A stretch of DNA of 64,000 nt, taken from positions 1,798,001 through 1,862,000 of the forward strand of contig OZ345356.1 of the NCBI GenBank assembly GCA_977006965.1. Reading direction: 5' to 3'. Position numbers and translations under genes: made by a program. This document shows, in pieces, positions 9,863-19,304 of the stretch. Source of the DNA: Phymatolithon calcareum. Taxonomy: Eukaryota; Rhodophyta; Florideophyceae; Hapalidiales. Positions within the stretch are counted from its first letter, which is position 1; every line of letters starts with the position of its first letter. The notes beneath the pieces are model-generated. The model searched no databases. It saw only the letters and a program-made list of their open reading frames with translations, and was not told the DNA's origin.

Positions 9863-10397
9863 TCGCTTCTTCTTTCAGTACAGGTCTTCTTCATGCTGCA
9901 TGCTCTCGATGATGCTTTTGCTGAAGAACAAAAGGTCATCTAATGCCTTCTCAGTTGCCGCTCTGTCGTCTTCTTTGAGTTCATAGAATGACAAGTTGCG
10001 ATCCAGGGTCTCCATGTGCTGTCTGACATTGTTTCCGAATCTATCTGCCATCAGTGTGGTAGACACTTGGGGAAATCTTCCAAAGGCGTACTGAATCGCC
10101 AGTTGCCTGTGTTTCAGTTGTGGAAATTTGAGTATTGCAGGGAGTTCTCTTGTCTTGTCGTACGGAATTTTCCTCTTTCTCTTCGATTCAAGGCTCTCTC
10201 CTTCCTTTGTCAGGAATGCTGATCGGAGTTCTTCTGCAGATTGGTTCGCTAATATGTGCTTCAACGCTACATCAAACGGTTCTCTGGTTTCCATCGATGT
10301 GATGTCGTTACTTGTGGCTTGAAGCTCTTCTGAATATCTTCTCTCTGGTGGTTGCATCAGAAACTTTTCTTTCTTCGCCATTTTCCTTCTCAGCATC
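9863..10397 (-). pseudogene. LINE-B RT C-terminal domain (truncated)
   Basis: A minus-strand frame of about 173 residues starting MLRRKMAKKEKFL and ending SMQHEEDLY. It contains KRKIPYDKTRELPAILKF and RQLAIQYAFGRFP, then a helical acidic tail. This is the same region as in the copies at 17302-17991 and 29391-29664. The catalytic RT region is missing because of 5' truncation. Confidence 0.85.
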
Positions 10398-10803
10398 TGT
10401 CTTCAAGAAGTGCTTTGCTCATTGAGAGGAACCTACCGAATTCCCACTTTACAGCAAATTGGCAGTGTTCTGTTTTTAAGAGTCTGATGCTCACCGGGGT
10501 GGATCAAGCCTGATCGCACGGATTTTTCTCTTTCTGTTTGACCCCAAGATGTCCCCTTCTTCTTTGAAGAGAAAGTTCGGCAACGATTTTGCGGAAACTC
10601 CATGATTGAGGAAGGTCAATGCTGTCTCGAAAAGTTCGTGATGTAACATTGCCACTAACACATTACAGTTCCCACATGTCTCTTTCCTCTCTTGGGACTG
10701 CCAGAAGGCTCCTTTTCTTTGATCTGGCTCTTTCCAGCATTCTGGGCGCTAGAACGAGTCTCCTGTTTTCGGCATTGTGTATTCGGCAAAGAAGGCGAAG
10801 TCT
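10398..10803 (-). pseudogene. LINE-A copy 1, 5' half (RT C-terminal coding)
   Basis: Minus-strand coding from LRLLCRI through LERARSKKRSLLAVP to a decayed FAVKWEFGRF motif, with stops and shifts. It continues the LINE-A at 8282 once LINE-B (8649-10397) and one TSD copy are removed. Confidence 0.8.
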
Positions 10804-11125
10804 GACATAGCGGTGATATGTATCACAGTGCTCCTATACTCACGTGTTGGACGCAAATATTTTACGCTCCAAGATGTAGAAACTAGCCGTGTCCGAAGGA
10901 CTTTGAAAACTATCCCGTTTTCGTCTCCTTGGGACACATGGCACATTCTCAAGAAATCCACTTAATTACGAAAACAATCCGATGAGAAACAATTACAAGA
11001 GAAACAAGGCTGTCTTCTTGAATTGCGGGAAGCACTTTGAAAACGTAGGTCCCCTGGCCCTCTCTTTACTATTGACCGACATTGTGTGCTACAGTCTTTC
11101 TCTAAGCGCTTTTCGTAGAGAATGA
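10804..11125. other. Intergenic, with a LINE-E tail at about 10930-10980
   Basis: Contains the LINE-E 3' signature CTTGGGACACATGGCACATT followed by AAATCCACTTAATTACG, on the plus strand. Nothing else is recognised. This is the region just downstream of the MFS gene. Confidence 0.45.
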
Positions 11126-12412
11126 TTACCCCACAATTTCTTCATACCCCTCTCTGTTTCTCAGTGCCTTGGTCCACTTCAGCACGGCGATTGGAACCAA
11201 AAGAACGGCGAGCTGTAATCCGCAAACGAGCAGGTACATTGTTGGGGTTCCAATTGCCTTCATCCATACTCCAGAAAGTACTGCTCCTATACAACCGCCA
11301 AAGCCAAAATTTAGAGCAGAAAGCATTCCTTGTGCGGAAGTCTCCTTTCCCGGCGGTGCGAGGGCAGCGCAGATGGGCACAGCACTTGACGAATAGAGTG
11401 CAAACGATACGCCTGCGAGCGTCTCGCATACAACGTACGCCACACCTGGATTCGTTGTGCGATGTATATTGCCCATGACGAACAAATTCAAGGCATAGGT
11501 GACAATAGCCAGCTGAAATGCGACCTCTCGACCTCCTATTTTGTTACAAATTGCTCCATAAAATTGGAAGCATATGACTTCCACGGGGCTGCTCATCATG
11601 ATAGCAAAGCCCAGCATTGAGTTTGAGACTCCCAGTGCTGTGAGGTAGATGAACATTGAAGTTTGTAGCAGGCCGCCGCAAAAACCAACCATGAGAATGT
11701 TCGCGATGAACATCGCCACCGCCGTGTACCATGTAGCGTCAGCAATTCCGTCACGTCTGGTTTCCGAGCGTTCCCGTTCAGACGACTGTCTTCGACGCTC
11801 TGCTGCACGGGCAAACAAATTCGGAGAAAGGTTGAGCAAGTGAGTAGCAATAAAGACAGCAGCCATACCAATAATGGATTGTGAGTACAGCGTAAAGCGC
11901 ATGTCAGACTCAAAGAATGTGTCCATGAGCACTGGACCTATGAAAGACATCACACCCCAGCTTATCGATCCATACAAGCGCACTGATCCGTAGGTCATAT
12001 CAGAGCTATGCTCTTCTAGAGTGGCAATTGCCGCGGCGTTCACGGTAGCCCCAGCACCAGATGCGAACAGTTCCCGAATGGCGAGAGTGATGGAAACAGC
12101 AAGCAACCCACGCTGTGAGCAAAGAATTGCGCCCAGTATGTAGTACAAGGCTAGGGAGATTGCGAGTATCGGGCGATGAGCATGTGTGGAATCACAAAGG
12201 AATGTGAGCAACGGAGCCGAGACCATTCTGACGACTCGACGAAGCGCGAGCAGGCCACCGATTTGTGCGGGAGTGAAGGCCATTGTTTGAGCTAAGAGAA
12301 GAGGAACAAAGCATTGTGCATATTGCCCTGCGAAGTACACGAAGTACCATGTACGCAGAGTGAGAAGATCTCTGTCCGCCTGCTTTTGACAGACGAGTTC
12401 TATATCTGCCAT
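11126..12412 (-). CDS. MFS transporter, MFS_1-like / MFSD6 group
   Basis: An intact single-exon gene of 428 residues. The product should be an integral membrane transporter with about 12 helices, six on each side of a charged central loop (around residues 205-228, rich in R and E). The N-terminus reads YFVYFAGQYAQCFVPLLL, then QIGGLLALRRVVRMVSAPLLT, then a short HAHRPIL loop. This arrangement is typical of the MFS_1-like family, which includes MFSD6 and bacterial nucleoside/sugar symporters. The substrate cannot be told from sequence. It starts at the first in-frame ATG, MADIELVCQK, followed by a hydrophilic N-terminus. There is no signal peptide and no frameshift. It is the only long host gene in the window that looks intact. 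Confidence 0.9.
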   Translation of the reverse strand: MADIELVCQKQADRDLLTLRTWYFVYFAGQYAQCFVPLLLAQTMAFTPAQIGGLLALRRVVRMVSAPLLTFLCDSTHAHRPILAISLALYYILGAILCSQRGLLAVSITLAIRELFASGAGATVNAAAIATLEEHSSDMTYGSVRLYGSISWGVMSFIGPVLMDTFFESDMRFTLYSQSIIGMAAVFIATHLLNLSPNLFARAAERRRQSSERERSETRRDGIADATWYTAVAMFIANILMVGFCGGLLQTSMFIYLTALGVSNSMLGFAIMMSSPVEVICFQFYGAICNKIGGREVAFQLAIVTYALNLFVMGNIHRTTNPGVAYVVCETLAGVSFALYSSSAVPICAALAPPGKETSAQGMLSALNFGFGGCIGAVLSGVWMKAIGTPTMYLLVCGLQLAVLLVPIAVLKWTKALRNREGYEEIVG

Positions 12413-12599
12413 GTCAGTAGTTTTTGCTGCCTGGCTTCAACGAGGATCTGTGGAGATCACACCTTTTCTTATCTTGTTCAAAACTACTTCTAAAAAGTCA
12501 ATCACGCATACAGGAAAATAATCCAATGCATGCAAAGCTATCAGACTGTTGGAGCACGCGCCGAGTGCTCAGAAAATTTCGGGCTGTCGGAATCTCGCG
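12413..12599. other. Upstream region of the MFS gene
   Basis: No TATA box or other clear promoter motif was recognised. Confidence 0.3.
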
Positions 12600-12960
12600 T
12601 TAGTGTATTCGTTCATCTTCCAATGATGAGTCGACTGTCCGCATTCCAGCATCTATAATTTTCTTGGACAGCTCATCGCGACTGAAGAAGTGGACACTGG
12701 CGGGAGAGAGCCAGAAATCTGTATCAACGACACATCGATGTGAAACAGTAAGTTTCAGTCCATTCCCGAAGTCTTGGAGATGAGGAACTCAGCATGCTTG
12801 AGTTTCTTCTTAAGCACTGCAATGGCGCCAATTTTGTCAGGTATCAGTTTATGCGGATTAACTGCAAGTACAATATCGGATAAATCATCTGCTACCGGCG
12901 TCTGCATCACATCAGCAACTTGAAACTCGACGTACTCAGTGCCAGGGGCGGGACCGAATT
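12600..12960 (-). pseudogene. Class I methyltransferase remnant (C-terminal half)
   Basis: The minus-strand frame 12755-12960 reads YVEFQVADVMQTPVADD, then DIVLAVNPHKLIPDKIGAI and LKKKLKHAEFLIS. This matches the AD..PF.D...D.V...L...PD...A...L..VLK pattern of SAM-dependent (UbiE-like) methyltransferases. After a frameshift the tail continues as DFWLSPASVHFFSRDELSKK to a stop at 12600. The N-terminal SAM-binding GxGxG part is missing. The substrate is unknown. Confidence 0.5.
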
Positions 12961-14020
12961 TATTGCGATTGCAATATGCAATAGCAAAACGTGATTGCGA
13001 TGAGCACTGGTATTGCAGTTCGTATTGCATCCTCCTGCACCCGATTCCTTACATTCCAATATGGTACAGTGTAGCACCGTCATTTTAACGTCGACATGTA
13101 AGCTACCCTCTCGATGCGGACTAAATTAGAGGCTTCCACGAATGAGCTGCTTGTCCAAAGTGGCGAACCTGTGATCGGAGCTCGGAACAATTCAATTGTA
13201 AGAGATTGCTGTTCGAGTTGCAAAGCGCAATACGAACTGTTTGAGCTGAATGTTGCAATGACAATTGCAATGCACGGCGGTGGGCAATCAAGGATAGGCT
13301 ACTTTAAATCAGGAAGGAACAATTACATGTCGCTGCCCTCTATGAGCTCTTCCGTGATCTTGTGGGCTTTGATTCGAGCTTCCGCCTTCTCCGAGCGCGA
13401 TCCGTTGATCGCGTCGCTCACCATTTGCGCATTCCAGAATCGATCGTTCACTTTAAGGATAACGAGTGCCTCAAAAAGCTGAGGTTATCCGTCAGGTCAT
13501 TCTTCGAAATACTCCACAGCCGCTCCACTTCTGCGACTGAACCGAGTATAAAATCGCAATTCATGTACTCGCTCTTCGTGTTGTCCTTCTTGCGATATTT
13601 TTTGAGCCTTTCCATCATTGTCAGACTCAAAAATAATCCAGTATCGGTCGATGTTTCGCCCTCCATGCACTCCTGCGTTCGCAATAGGCATGAAGCAGCC
13701 CTTTTTTCGTCATTCGAGAGTTGATGACACAGAACTTTTTATGTTTTCACTACTCTTGATTCGAACAGGGGGTTCGGCACGAAAGGCGCCGCTGGACCGA
13801 TGTACTTCAAATCGAGGTAGCAGCGATATAGTGCAGCATCTCGCTTTTTCTTTTGCTCAGCCACTAATTCCAGCAGCATGTCAAGATCGTTCCCGCACGC
13901 CGCCAGAGTATGACCTCTAGTCTACAACGACTTGGTCACGACGTCGATTTCGCCTAACATGCGCTTGTACTTAATGACTTTTCTGCAAACAAGATCTATG
14001 TATCAATGGGCCGTCGGCAG

Positions 14021-14033
14021 ACTCGCTCACCAT
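14021..14033. repeat. TSD of LINE-A copy 2, left
   Basis: agactcgctcacc; partner agattcgctcacc at 14460-14472 (one mismatch). Confidence 0.8.
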
Positions 14034-14459
14034 TATCGGTAAAGTGGGCATTCGGTCGATTCCCCCCAATGAGAACATCACTGCTCACAGACAAGTTCGG
14101 TGACACTGTACCAATCATCATGAGCAATGTGGAAGAATACCTCGGAAGATACTAACTGACCACTGAGGAGGTTAATATCACTGAAAAGCTGTAGACATGC
14201 TTCTCTTCTTCACTATCGTCTTCTACGACGACAAGGAAGAGACAAGGCGTCAATTGAAGAACTCTGATAAGTGGACCAAAAGCTTTTCCCTCCGCCTTTT
14301 TTCGGGAGAGATTTTTTTTGCAGCTAGCGCTACGAAGTTTACCCGGGTTACAAGTATTTGAATAGATGATCGAGGCTACAATCTAGATGCTGAAACTCAT
14401 CTCCCTTGCAGTCTCATGTGTGTCACTGAGGGCGTCTAATAAATTCCAAATTCAAAAAG
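14034..14459 (+). mobile_element. LINE-A copy 2 (5'-truncated, in the hAT element)
   Basis: It starts at the AVKWAFGRF-coding region, runs through a decayed C-terminus (internal stop in the EDTN-like region) and the 3'-UTR stem-loop (14279-14340) to TAATAAATTCCAAATTCAA. A 13-bp TSD with one mismatch flanks it. Confidence 0.85.
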
Positions 14460-14874
14460 AGATTCGCTCACCTCCACAAGGTGTTCTCGATTTTTAATAA
14501 ATCGAAGTGCGCCAACTGCTGATTTTTCATGGCAATCAGTAGAATATTTACGCATGCGCCGCCTTGTGGTACGCGGACATAGACCGGACTTCGAATTGGG
14601 AGCGTATTGTATTGCCTTTCTGCTGCATCGCGATCACCGCCTCGTTGTAGAGGGGCTGTAGAGTTGCGTCTTGTTCAGATGGAGTTTGGCCTTTGTCGTC
14701 GCATCGTTTGAGGTGGTTGTACGGTTTCCTGTAGCCGGTCTTCTCGATGAATGATACGTTAGGCGTGGGGCACCTCGGCCTCGGGCACCAATGCTGCAGG
14801 CAGTCTCTCTCGACGGAGGCGCCGGTCTTTCTCTCGATCACATTCCGTTTCACATTGCAAACGAATGGCATCAA

Positions 14875-15546
14875 TGCGATTACGATTTATTTAGGGTTCG
14901 GCTTGCTCATGGCGACTGGGAACCCTCGTGCTCAGTGGAGTGTGTATCAGGTGAGAATGATAGCCGTTGTTGAGACTGTATTGTACACCGCGTTGATGCT
15001 GTGTTTCGCAGTCTACGTAACACTGCACCACTACGTTGTACGCACAGCTGATACCCTTGGTAATTTTAAATGCAAACCGCATTTCGATGTTAGCCGGTAA
15101 GCTAACGAAATGTAGCCGTTCGCGTGACGAGACTCCACGTAGCATTTGGATGGAGCCTCGACGAAACTGCAATACTGGAGGTCTCCGCAATCTCACATTG
15201 CAATTCCATGTTGAAATGTATTGGAATCCCAGTATATTGGGTCGGATACCTGCCTGTGATTCTCAGCTTGCGAAGCATAGAATCAAGAAGTTATATAAGC
15301 AGATCAATAACTGAGATCCGTATCACCAGATCCGTGTCCAGCGTCGATTGAGAGTGCTACCAGTCGCGATGACCAACTTGAGCCCCAAGGACATTGTTCT
15401 AGCCCGGATGCCCTTTGCTTTACTTCAAGATGGCGCGAAGCGCCATCTCAAAGCATTTTATTATTTATCCTGGGCTGCCCGGTACTGCAATAAGTATTGC
15501 AAGCTTCAGTTCGGGGCAATAAGCATTGTGTATTGCAGCCGGAGCT
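14875..15546. other. Upstream part of the hAT element
   Basis: No recognisable coding. It contains repeated TATTGCA words near 15485-15570 and is presumably the 5' UTR and terminus of the decayed hAT element. Confidence 0.35.
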
Positions 15547-15711
15547 GCAATCTCTAGCAATAAGATTGTTCCCACCCCTTGCTCAATGCCCTCAACCTTA
15601 CCTTTAGCAGAATCAATTTAGACCAATCTCAGAGATATTTTAGTAGCGACTGTGTGCTACACGTCGCCGACAATGCCTCAACACTGATGTCCCTGTTCCG
15701 CAGCCGACCTG

Positions 15712-15724
15712 CAATACGCGTGTT
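15712..15724. repeat. TSD of LINE-C copy 3, left
   Basis: caatacgcgtgtt, exact match at 16264-16276. Confidence 0.88.
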
Positions 15725-16263
15725 CCTTCTGACACTCTGTTTTTTCGACTGAAAAAAAGCGATACAATCGAAGACCTAGCAGGACTTGGTAAGAACTACC
15801 TCGACCGCTAGACCTTAAGGAGGGATCTGTCACGAAGAAGACGAGGAGAGAAGAAACAAGTAAGGTATGGGAAAAGGAAGAAGAAGGCAGGTCAATGAAG
15901 ATTCCTATTGAAGGCAAGCTACCAGGGATCCTTTACATAGGAGAAAGAACAACACGTTTAAGGTGCCTAAGGTTGACATTCAACCGAGCACCCCTTTGGA
16001 GGAAATCAGTGTTGGGTGCGTACTGTGGGATTACCGCGGTGGTCGAACTAGTCGCCTTACAACGTACTCTAGCGTCATCGAAGATGAGTACAGAAATTGA
16101 GTTTGAGTGCAAGAGACTTACCGGAGCTCTTGTTGGGAGAGAATTACGAATCAAGAACGTTTTGAGCAGCCAGATGACTATAGCGTAGAGATTATGCAAG
16201 AGCTGCCCCGTTACTCCAAGGTGAGGCTTTGGGAGCTCTCAAAAATAAAATCATCAAATATCC
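15725..16263 (+). mobile_element. LINE-C copy 3 with a non-LINE 5' extension
   Basis: From about 15815 to 16263 it is nearly identical to the 3' end of the LINE-C copy at 57620-58062, coding the C-terminal domain (RLRCLRLTFNRAPLW) and the tail ATCAAATATCCC. The first 90 bp inside the TSD have no counterpart in LINE-C. An exact 13-bp TSD brackets both parts, so they arrived together. Confidence 0.85.
15871..16188 (+). pseudogene. LINE-C RT C-terminal domain fragment
   Basis: An open frame corresponding to the last ~100 residues of the LINE-C ORF, ending VLSSQMTIA exactly as in the copy at 57987. It contains RTTRLRCLRLTFNRAPLWRK. No start or catalytic region is present. Confidence 0.8.
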
Positions 16264-16344
16264 CAATACGCGTGTTGTACGGACGAGATGCTTGCAAAAA
16301 TTCTTACCATGTTGTCGGCCTATTGCTCTTCGTCCTTGAATGCG

Positions 16345-16832
16345 AAGTCCTGAAGAACAAAAGAATTCAGAAGCATATTTTTACTTGGCCGGACGAGAAC
16401 TGCATTAAGCCCGGATGCTCTCGCATCATAGGGTAAGCATGAATAACAAAAGTGTTACGGACGACACGGCCATAGCAAGAGTTCTAAATGCTGCACGATG
16501 CATACATTAGCTTCGGGAGCCTGGACTGAATGTTCGAGGATTCAAGCCGAAGACATGAATCAGGATCTTTAAGTTACTACTAGTCTCGAAATGGGAGTAT
16601 ACTCTACACGTGACTCCAACAACAAATAGATTGCTCTCAGAAATAGAGTCAGCAGAGGACTTGTTCTACAAGAATGATTTCGGAAAATATGCCTATCACC
16701 GCTTCGACCGAGTGCAAATTCTATGCTGAGTGGGGCCACCAAAGTTGAGGAGACGTCATCAAGCGGAAAGGTTTGCAGTACGCCTGGTACAACACAACAG
16801 AAGAGTACTTTGGAAGAGACGAGGACATGAGG
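16345..16832 (+). pseudogene. LINE-C copy 4, 3'-truncated fragment
   Basis: Aligns with 57040-57550 (thumb region and following), with many substitutions and stops. It ends abruptly at GGAAGAGACGAGGACATGAG, where a histone-chaperone gene fragment begins. Loss of the 3' end is unusual for a LINE insertion and points to a later rearrangement. Confidence 0.75.
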
Positions 16833-17118
16833 TGTCTTCAAATGCGTGTCCCATATGCCGAAACAAAAGCGCAGAATCCGTCATCGTTCGGTTTACCACA
16901 GATGAATTGTCATCTAAAGAATGATCCCAAACGCACACATGCCCATCTTCTCCACCTGAGGCGCATACGTTCGGTAGATATCGGTTCCACGCAACCACAT
17001 TAACCTGTCCAGAATGCCGAGCAAAAGTGTGGCATGGAGTCGCAACGCCGTTCTGGTTCATGAGGTAACGTTTGTCTCACACTTTCACCAGTTCATCGTT
17101 GCTTCCGGTCACAATTAA
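16833..17118 (-). pseudogene. RBBP4/MSI1-like gene, third copy (fragment)
   Basis: About 285 bp closely matching 55753-56038 of the right-arm histone-chaperone gene. Minus-strand coding: MNQNGVATPCHTF, then QVNVVAWNRYLPNVCASGG, DGHVCVWD and ALLFRHMGHAFED. It covers about one and a half WD repeats near the C-terminus. It is flanked by LINE-C on one side and LINE-B on the other. Confidence 0.8.
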
Positions 17119-18076
17119 GTTTTTTTTATTGCAATATTTTTAAAGCCTCACAGTCATACGAATATACGGGCAAGGCTTCCTCAGGTGCTGCCTGCGCTAG
17201 GGCGGCTCTACTCTTATGTCAGGAATTCTATCTGAGACCCTAGCATGTGCTCGGTTGTTTTGATTGCTCTTCGTAGCAGTTTTGAGGCGTCGCTTCTTCT
17301 TTCAGTACAGGTCTTCTTCATGCTGCATACTCTCGATGATGCTTTTACTGAAGAACAAAAGGTCATCTAATGCCTTCTCAGTTGCCGCTCTGTCCTTTTC
17401 CTTGAGTTCATAGGCTGCCAAGTTGCGATCCAGGGTCTCCATGTGCTCTCTGAGCTTGTTTCCGAATCTATCTGCCATCAGTGTGGAAGACACTTTGGGA
17501 AATCTTCCAAAGGCGTACTGAACCGCCAGTTGCCTGTGTTTCAGTTGTGGAAATTTAAGTATTGCAGGGAGTTCTCTTGTCTTGTCGCACGGAATTTTCC
17601 TCTTTCCCTTCGATTCAAGGCTCTATCCTTCCTTTGTTAGGAATGTTGATCGAAGTGCTTCTGCAGATTGGTTCGCTATTATGTGCTTCATCGTTTCATC
17701 AAACGATTCTCTGGTTTCCGTCGCTGTGATGTCGCTACTTGTGGCTTGAAGCTCTTTTGAGTTTTTTCTCCGTGGTGCTTGCACAAGACCCTTTTCTTCC
17801 TTCGCCATGGTTCTTCTCAGCATCTTGAAAGCTAGTATTTCCCGTCGATGGGAAGCAGCTTGGATTCGACATATTAGGCGAAGTCTATCCGTCTTTCCTC
17901 GTGCCAGTGGCCCGAAGACTTGTCTGAAAATCGTTTGTTCAACTTCCTTGACCGCGCTCGGGACATTTTCTGTCCACAGTGTTAAGTGCATAGCGTACTC
18001 CCAGCGTGGCTGGATTAATGCCTTGTATACCTGGATGCATTTATGTATACCAATTCCCTTCTTGAATACCCTTAGT
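17119..18076 (-). mobile_element. LINE-B copy 2 (5'-truncated)
   Basis: Minus-strand element from a TTTTTTTATTGCAAT tail (plus strand) through the conserved 3' UTR and the RT C-terminal domain to a 5' end inside the thumb region (LRVFKKGIGIHK, CIQVYKALIQPRWEYAMH). It directly abuts the 3' end of the next LINE-A. No TSD was recognised. Confidence 0.8.
17302..18076 (-). pseudogene. LINE-B RT thumb and C-terminal domain
   Basis: Minus-strand coding in two frames (17623-17991 onward and 17302-17493) with a shift near 17620. It includes YKALIQPRWEYAMHLTLW, LRLICRIQAASHRRE and, after the shift, the end MQHEEDLY. It aligns throughout with LINE-B copy 1 and more distantly with LINE-A, so A and B are sister families. 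Confidence 0.8.
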
Positions 18077-18525
18077 TTTTTATTTGGAATTTATTAAACG
18101 CCCTCAGTAACACTCATGAGATGCAAGGGAGATGCGTTTCAGCAGCTACTTTGTAGCTTCGATCATCTATTCAAATACTTTTAACCCGATTAAACGTCGT
18201 AGCCCTAGCTGCAAAAACCCTCTCCCGTTAAAAGGGAGGGAAACGCTTGGGGTCCACTGATCAGATTTCCTCAATTGACGCCTTGTCTATTCCATGTCGT
18301 CGTAAAAGACGATAGTGAAGAAGAGTAGTTTGTCTAGGGCTTTTTCTGTGATATTAATCTCCTCTTTGGTCAGTTGATATCTTCCGAGGTATTCTTCTAG
18401 GTTGCTCATGAGGATTGGTACAGTATCAACGAACTTGTCTGTGAGAACTGATGTGCTCATTGAGGGGAACCGACCGAATGCCCACTTTACCGCTAATTGG
18501 CGGTGCCGTGTTTTCGGGAGTCTGA

Positions 18526-18850
18526 AAACATATCTTTATGATGGGTAGGATTATCCGAATGTCAACAAATCTGCTTCTATCCAGATACTGTCCTAAGGGT
18601 ACAATGCTCATCAGCTGAACCCTTGCCTCCGTCAAGGCTCCTTCGTTGTGATGCTCTTTTTAAGCGAAAAACCTTCGCCGCCGCTAGTCGCCTCAAGCCG
18701 CCCCTAGTGTCGCTACAAGTAGTCCGCAAGTTCGGTAATCTCTGCCCTTGTTCTTCTTCTTCACGGATCAGATGCCCTATTCTGGAAAGGTAGGCCCTGT
18801 GACAAATCCGGCTCTCAGTGTGCTTTTCATATGCAAGGGTGGGTGGGTGG
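18526..18850 (-). other. 3'-terminal unique region of the YR element
   Basis: Lies between repeat A2 and the LINE-A junction. No second copy was found in the element and there is no coding. It ends (plus strand) AAACATATCTTTATG next to the TGA core. Confidence 0.6.
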
Positions 18851-19257
18851 GAGAGAAAGGCAAGCCCTGGCCGGTCGATTAGAGGCGCTGCCTGCCTGTG
18901 CCCTTTTATAGCCTTTTTGCACGCGTCGCTCCCACTCCGCCGAGCGTGTGCCCTGATCACGAGTGCGTTCTCGCCCCTCACCTCGTAACGGCCTCGAAGT
19001 GGCGGCCGTCGATGACAGCCCACTCTTGCTGTCGGCACTTCGCACGCCGGCGCCTGCAGCGCAATCGCTGCGTATTTCTTGGCGGTTGCAAGTCAACATG
19101 AGGGGGGGGAGGGATCTCACCGTTGATACCTCGGTACTTACATTCGCCAACGGTAGCATTTATGATTGTCTGCCACGCCCGGCATATCCTTGCAGACTGA
19201 ATCGCAGCTGCGTACGCCGAATTTGTCTTCACCCATGGTATTATACCATCTTCATGA
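18851..19257 (-). repeat. Direct repeat A2 of the YR element
   Basis: 407 bp, about 99% identical to 23238-23644. It contains the palindrome ATGGTATTATACCAT (19235-19249) six bases from the TGA core. Confidence 0.92.
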
Positions 19258-19304
19258 AAAAAGTCCCAAGTAGAAATTACTGCGCAAGCCTCTGGTGCGC
19301 GACG

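Larger units (their letters stand above)
8649..10397 (-). mobile_element. LINE-B copy 1 (middle level), interrupted by LINE-D
   Basis: It consists of 8649-8755 (3' UTR, family tail with TTTTTTTATTGCAATTTT on the plus strand) plus 9785-10397 (rest of the 3' UTR and the C-terminal RT coding). It is flanked by an exact 13-bp TSD in LINE-A and itself split by LINE-D. Confidence 0.9.
13323..14874 (-). pseudogene. hAT-like transposase, broken by stops and a LINE
   Basis: The N-terminal part (14548-14874) has a BED-like zinc finger: CPRPRCPTPNVSF, then TGYRKPYNHLKRC. The middle part after the LINE (to about 13740) reads RGHTLAACGNDLDMLLELV and FVPNPLFESRVV. The C-terminal part (13323-13690) has CDFILGSVAEVERLWSISK, the hAT dimerisation signature, then KVNDRFWNAQMV and a stop at 13323. 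There are several in-frame stops, and the LINE-A insertion adds a further break. The order and the dimerisation motif make the hAT assignment fairly safe; the RNase H-like core is not recognisable. Confidence 0.65.
13184..15572 (-). mobile_element. Decayed hAT-like DNA transposon
   Basis: It encloses a broken hAT-type transposase on the minus strand. A 26-bp imperfect inverted repeat (21 of 26 matching) pairs 13184-13209 (starting GGAACAATTC) with 15547-15572. Beyond the right repeat the sequence reads, inward, CAAGGGGTGGGAAC, which resembles hAT termini. Many ATTGCAAT-like words lie at both ends. No 8-bp TSD was found, so exact ends are uncertain. A LINE-A copy (14034-14459) is inserted in it. 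Confidence 0.55.

Noticed and set aside
18851-19101. Small ORFs in the direct repeats of the YR element (for example 18898-19101)
   Set aside because: Present identically in both repeats but with no start context or motif; GC-rich repeat sequence explains them.
19256-19304. A B1 repeat completing the Ngaro split-repeat structure
   Set aside because: Comparison with 18526-18850 shows only TGAAAA in common, too short to call a repeat.
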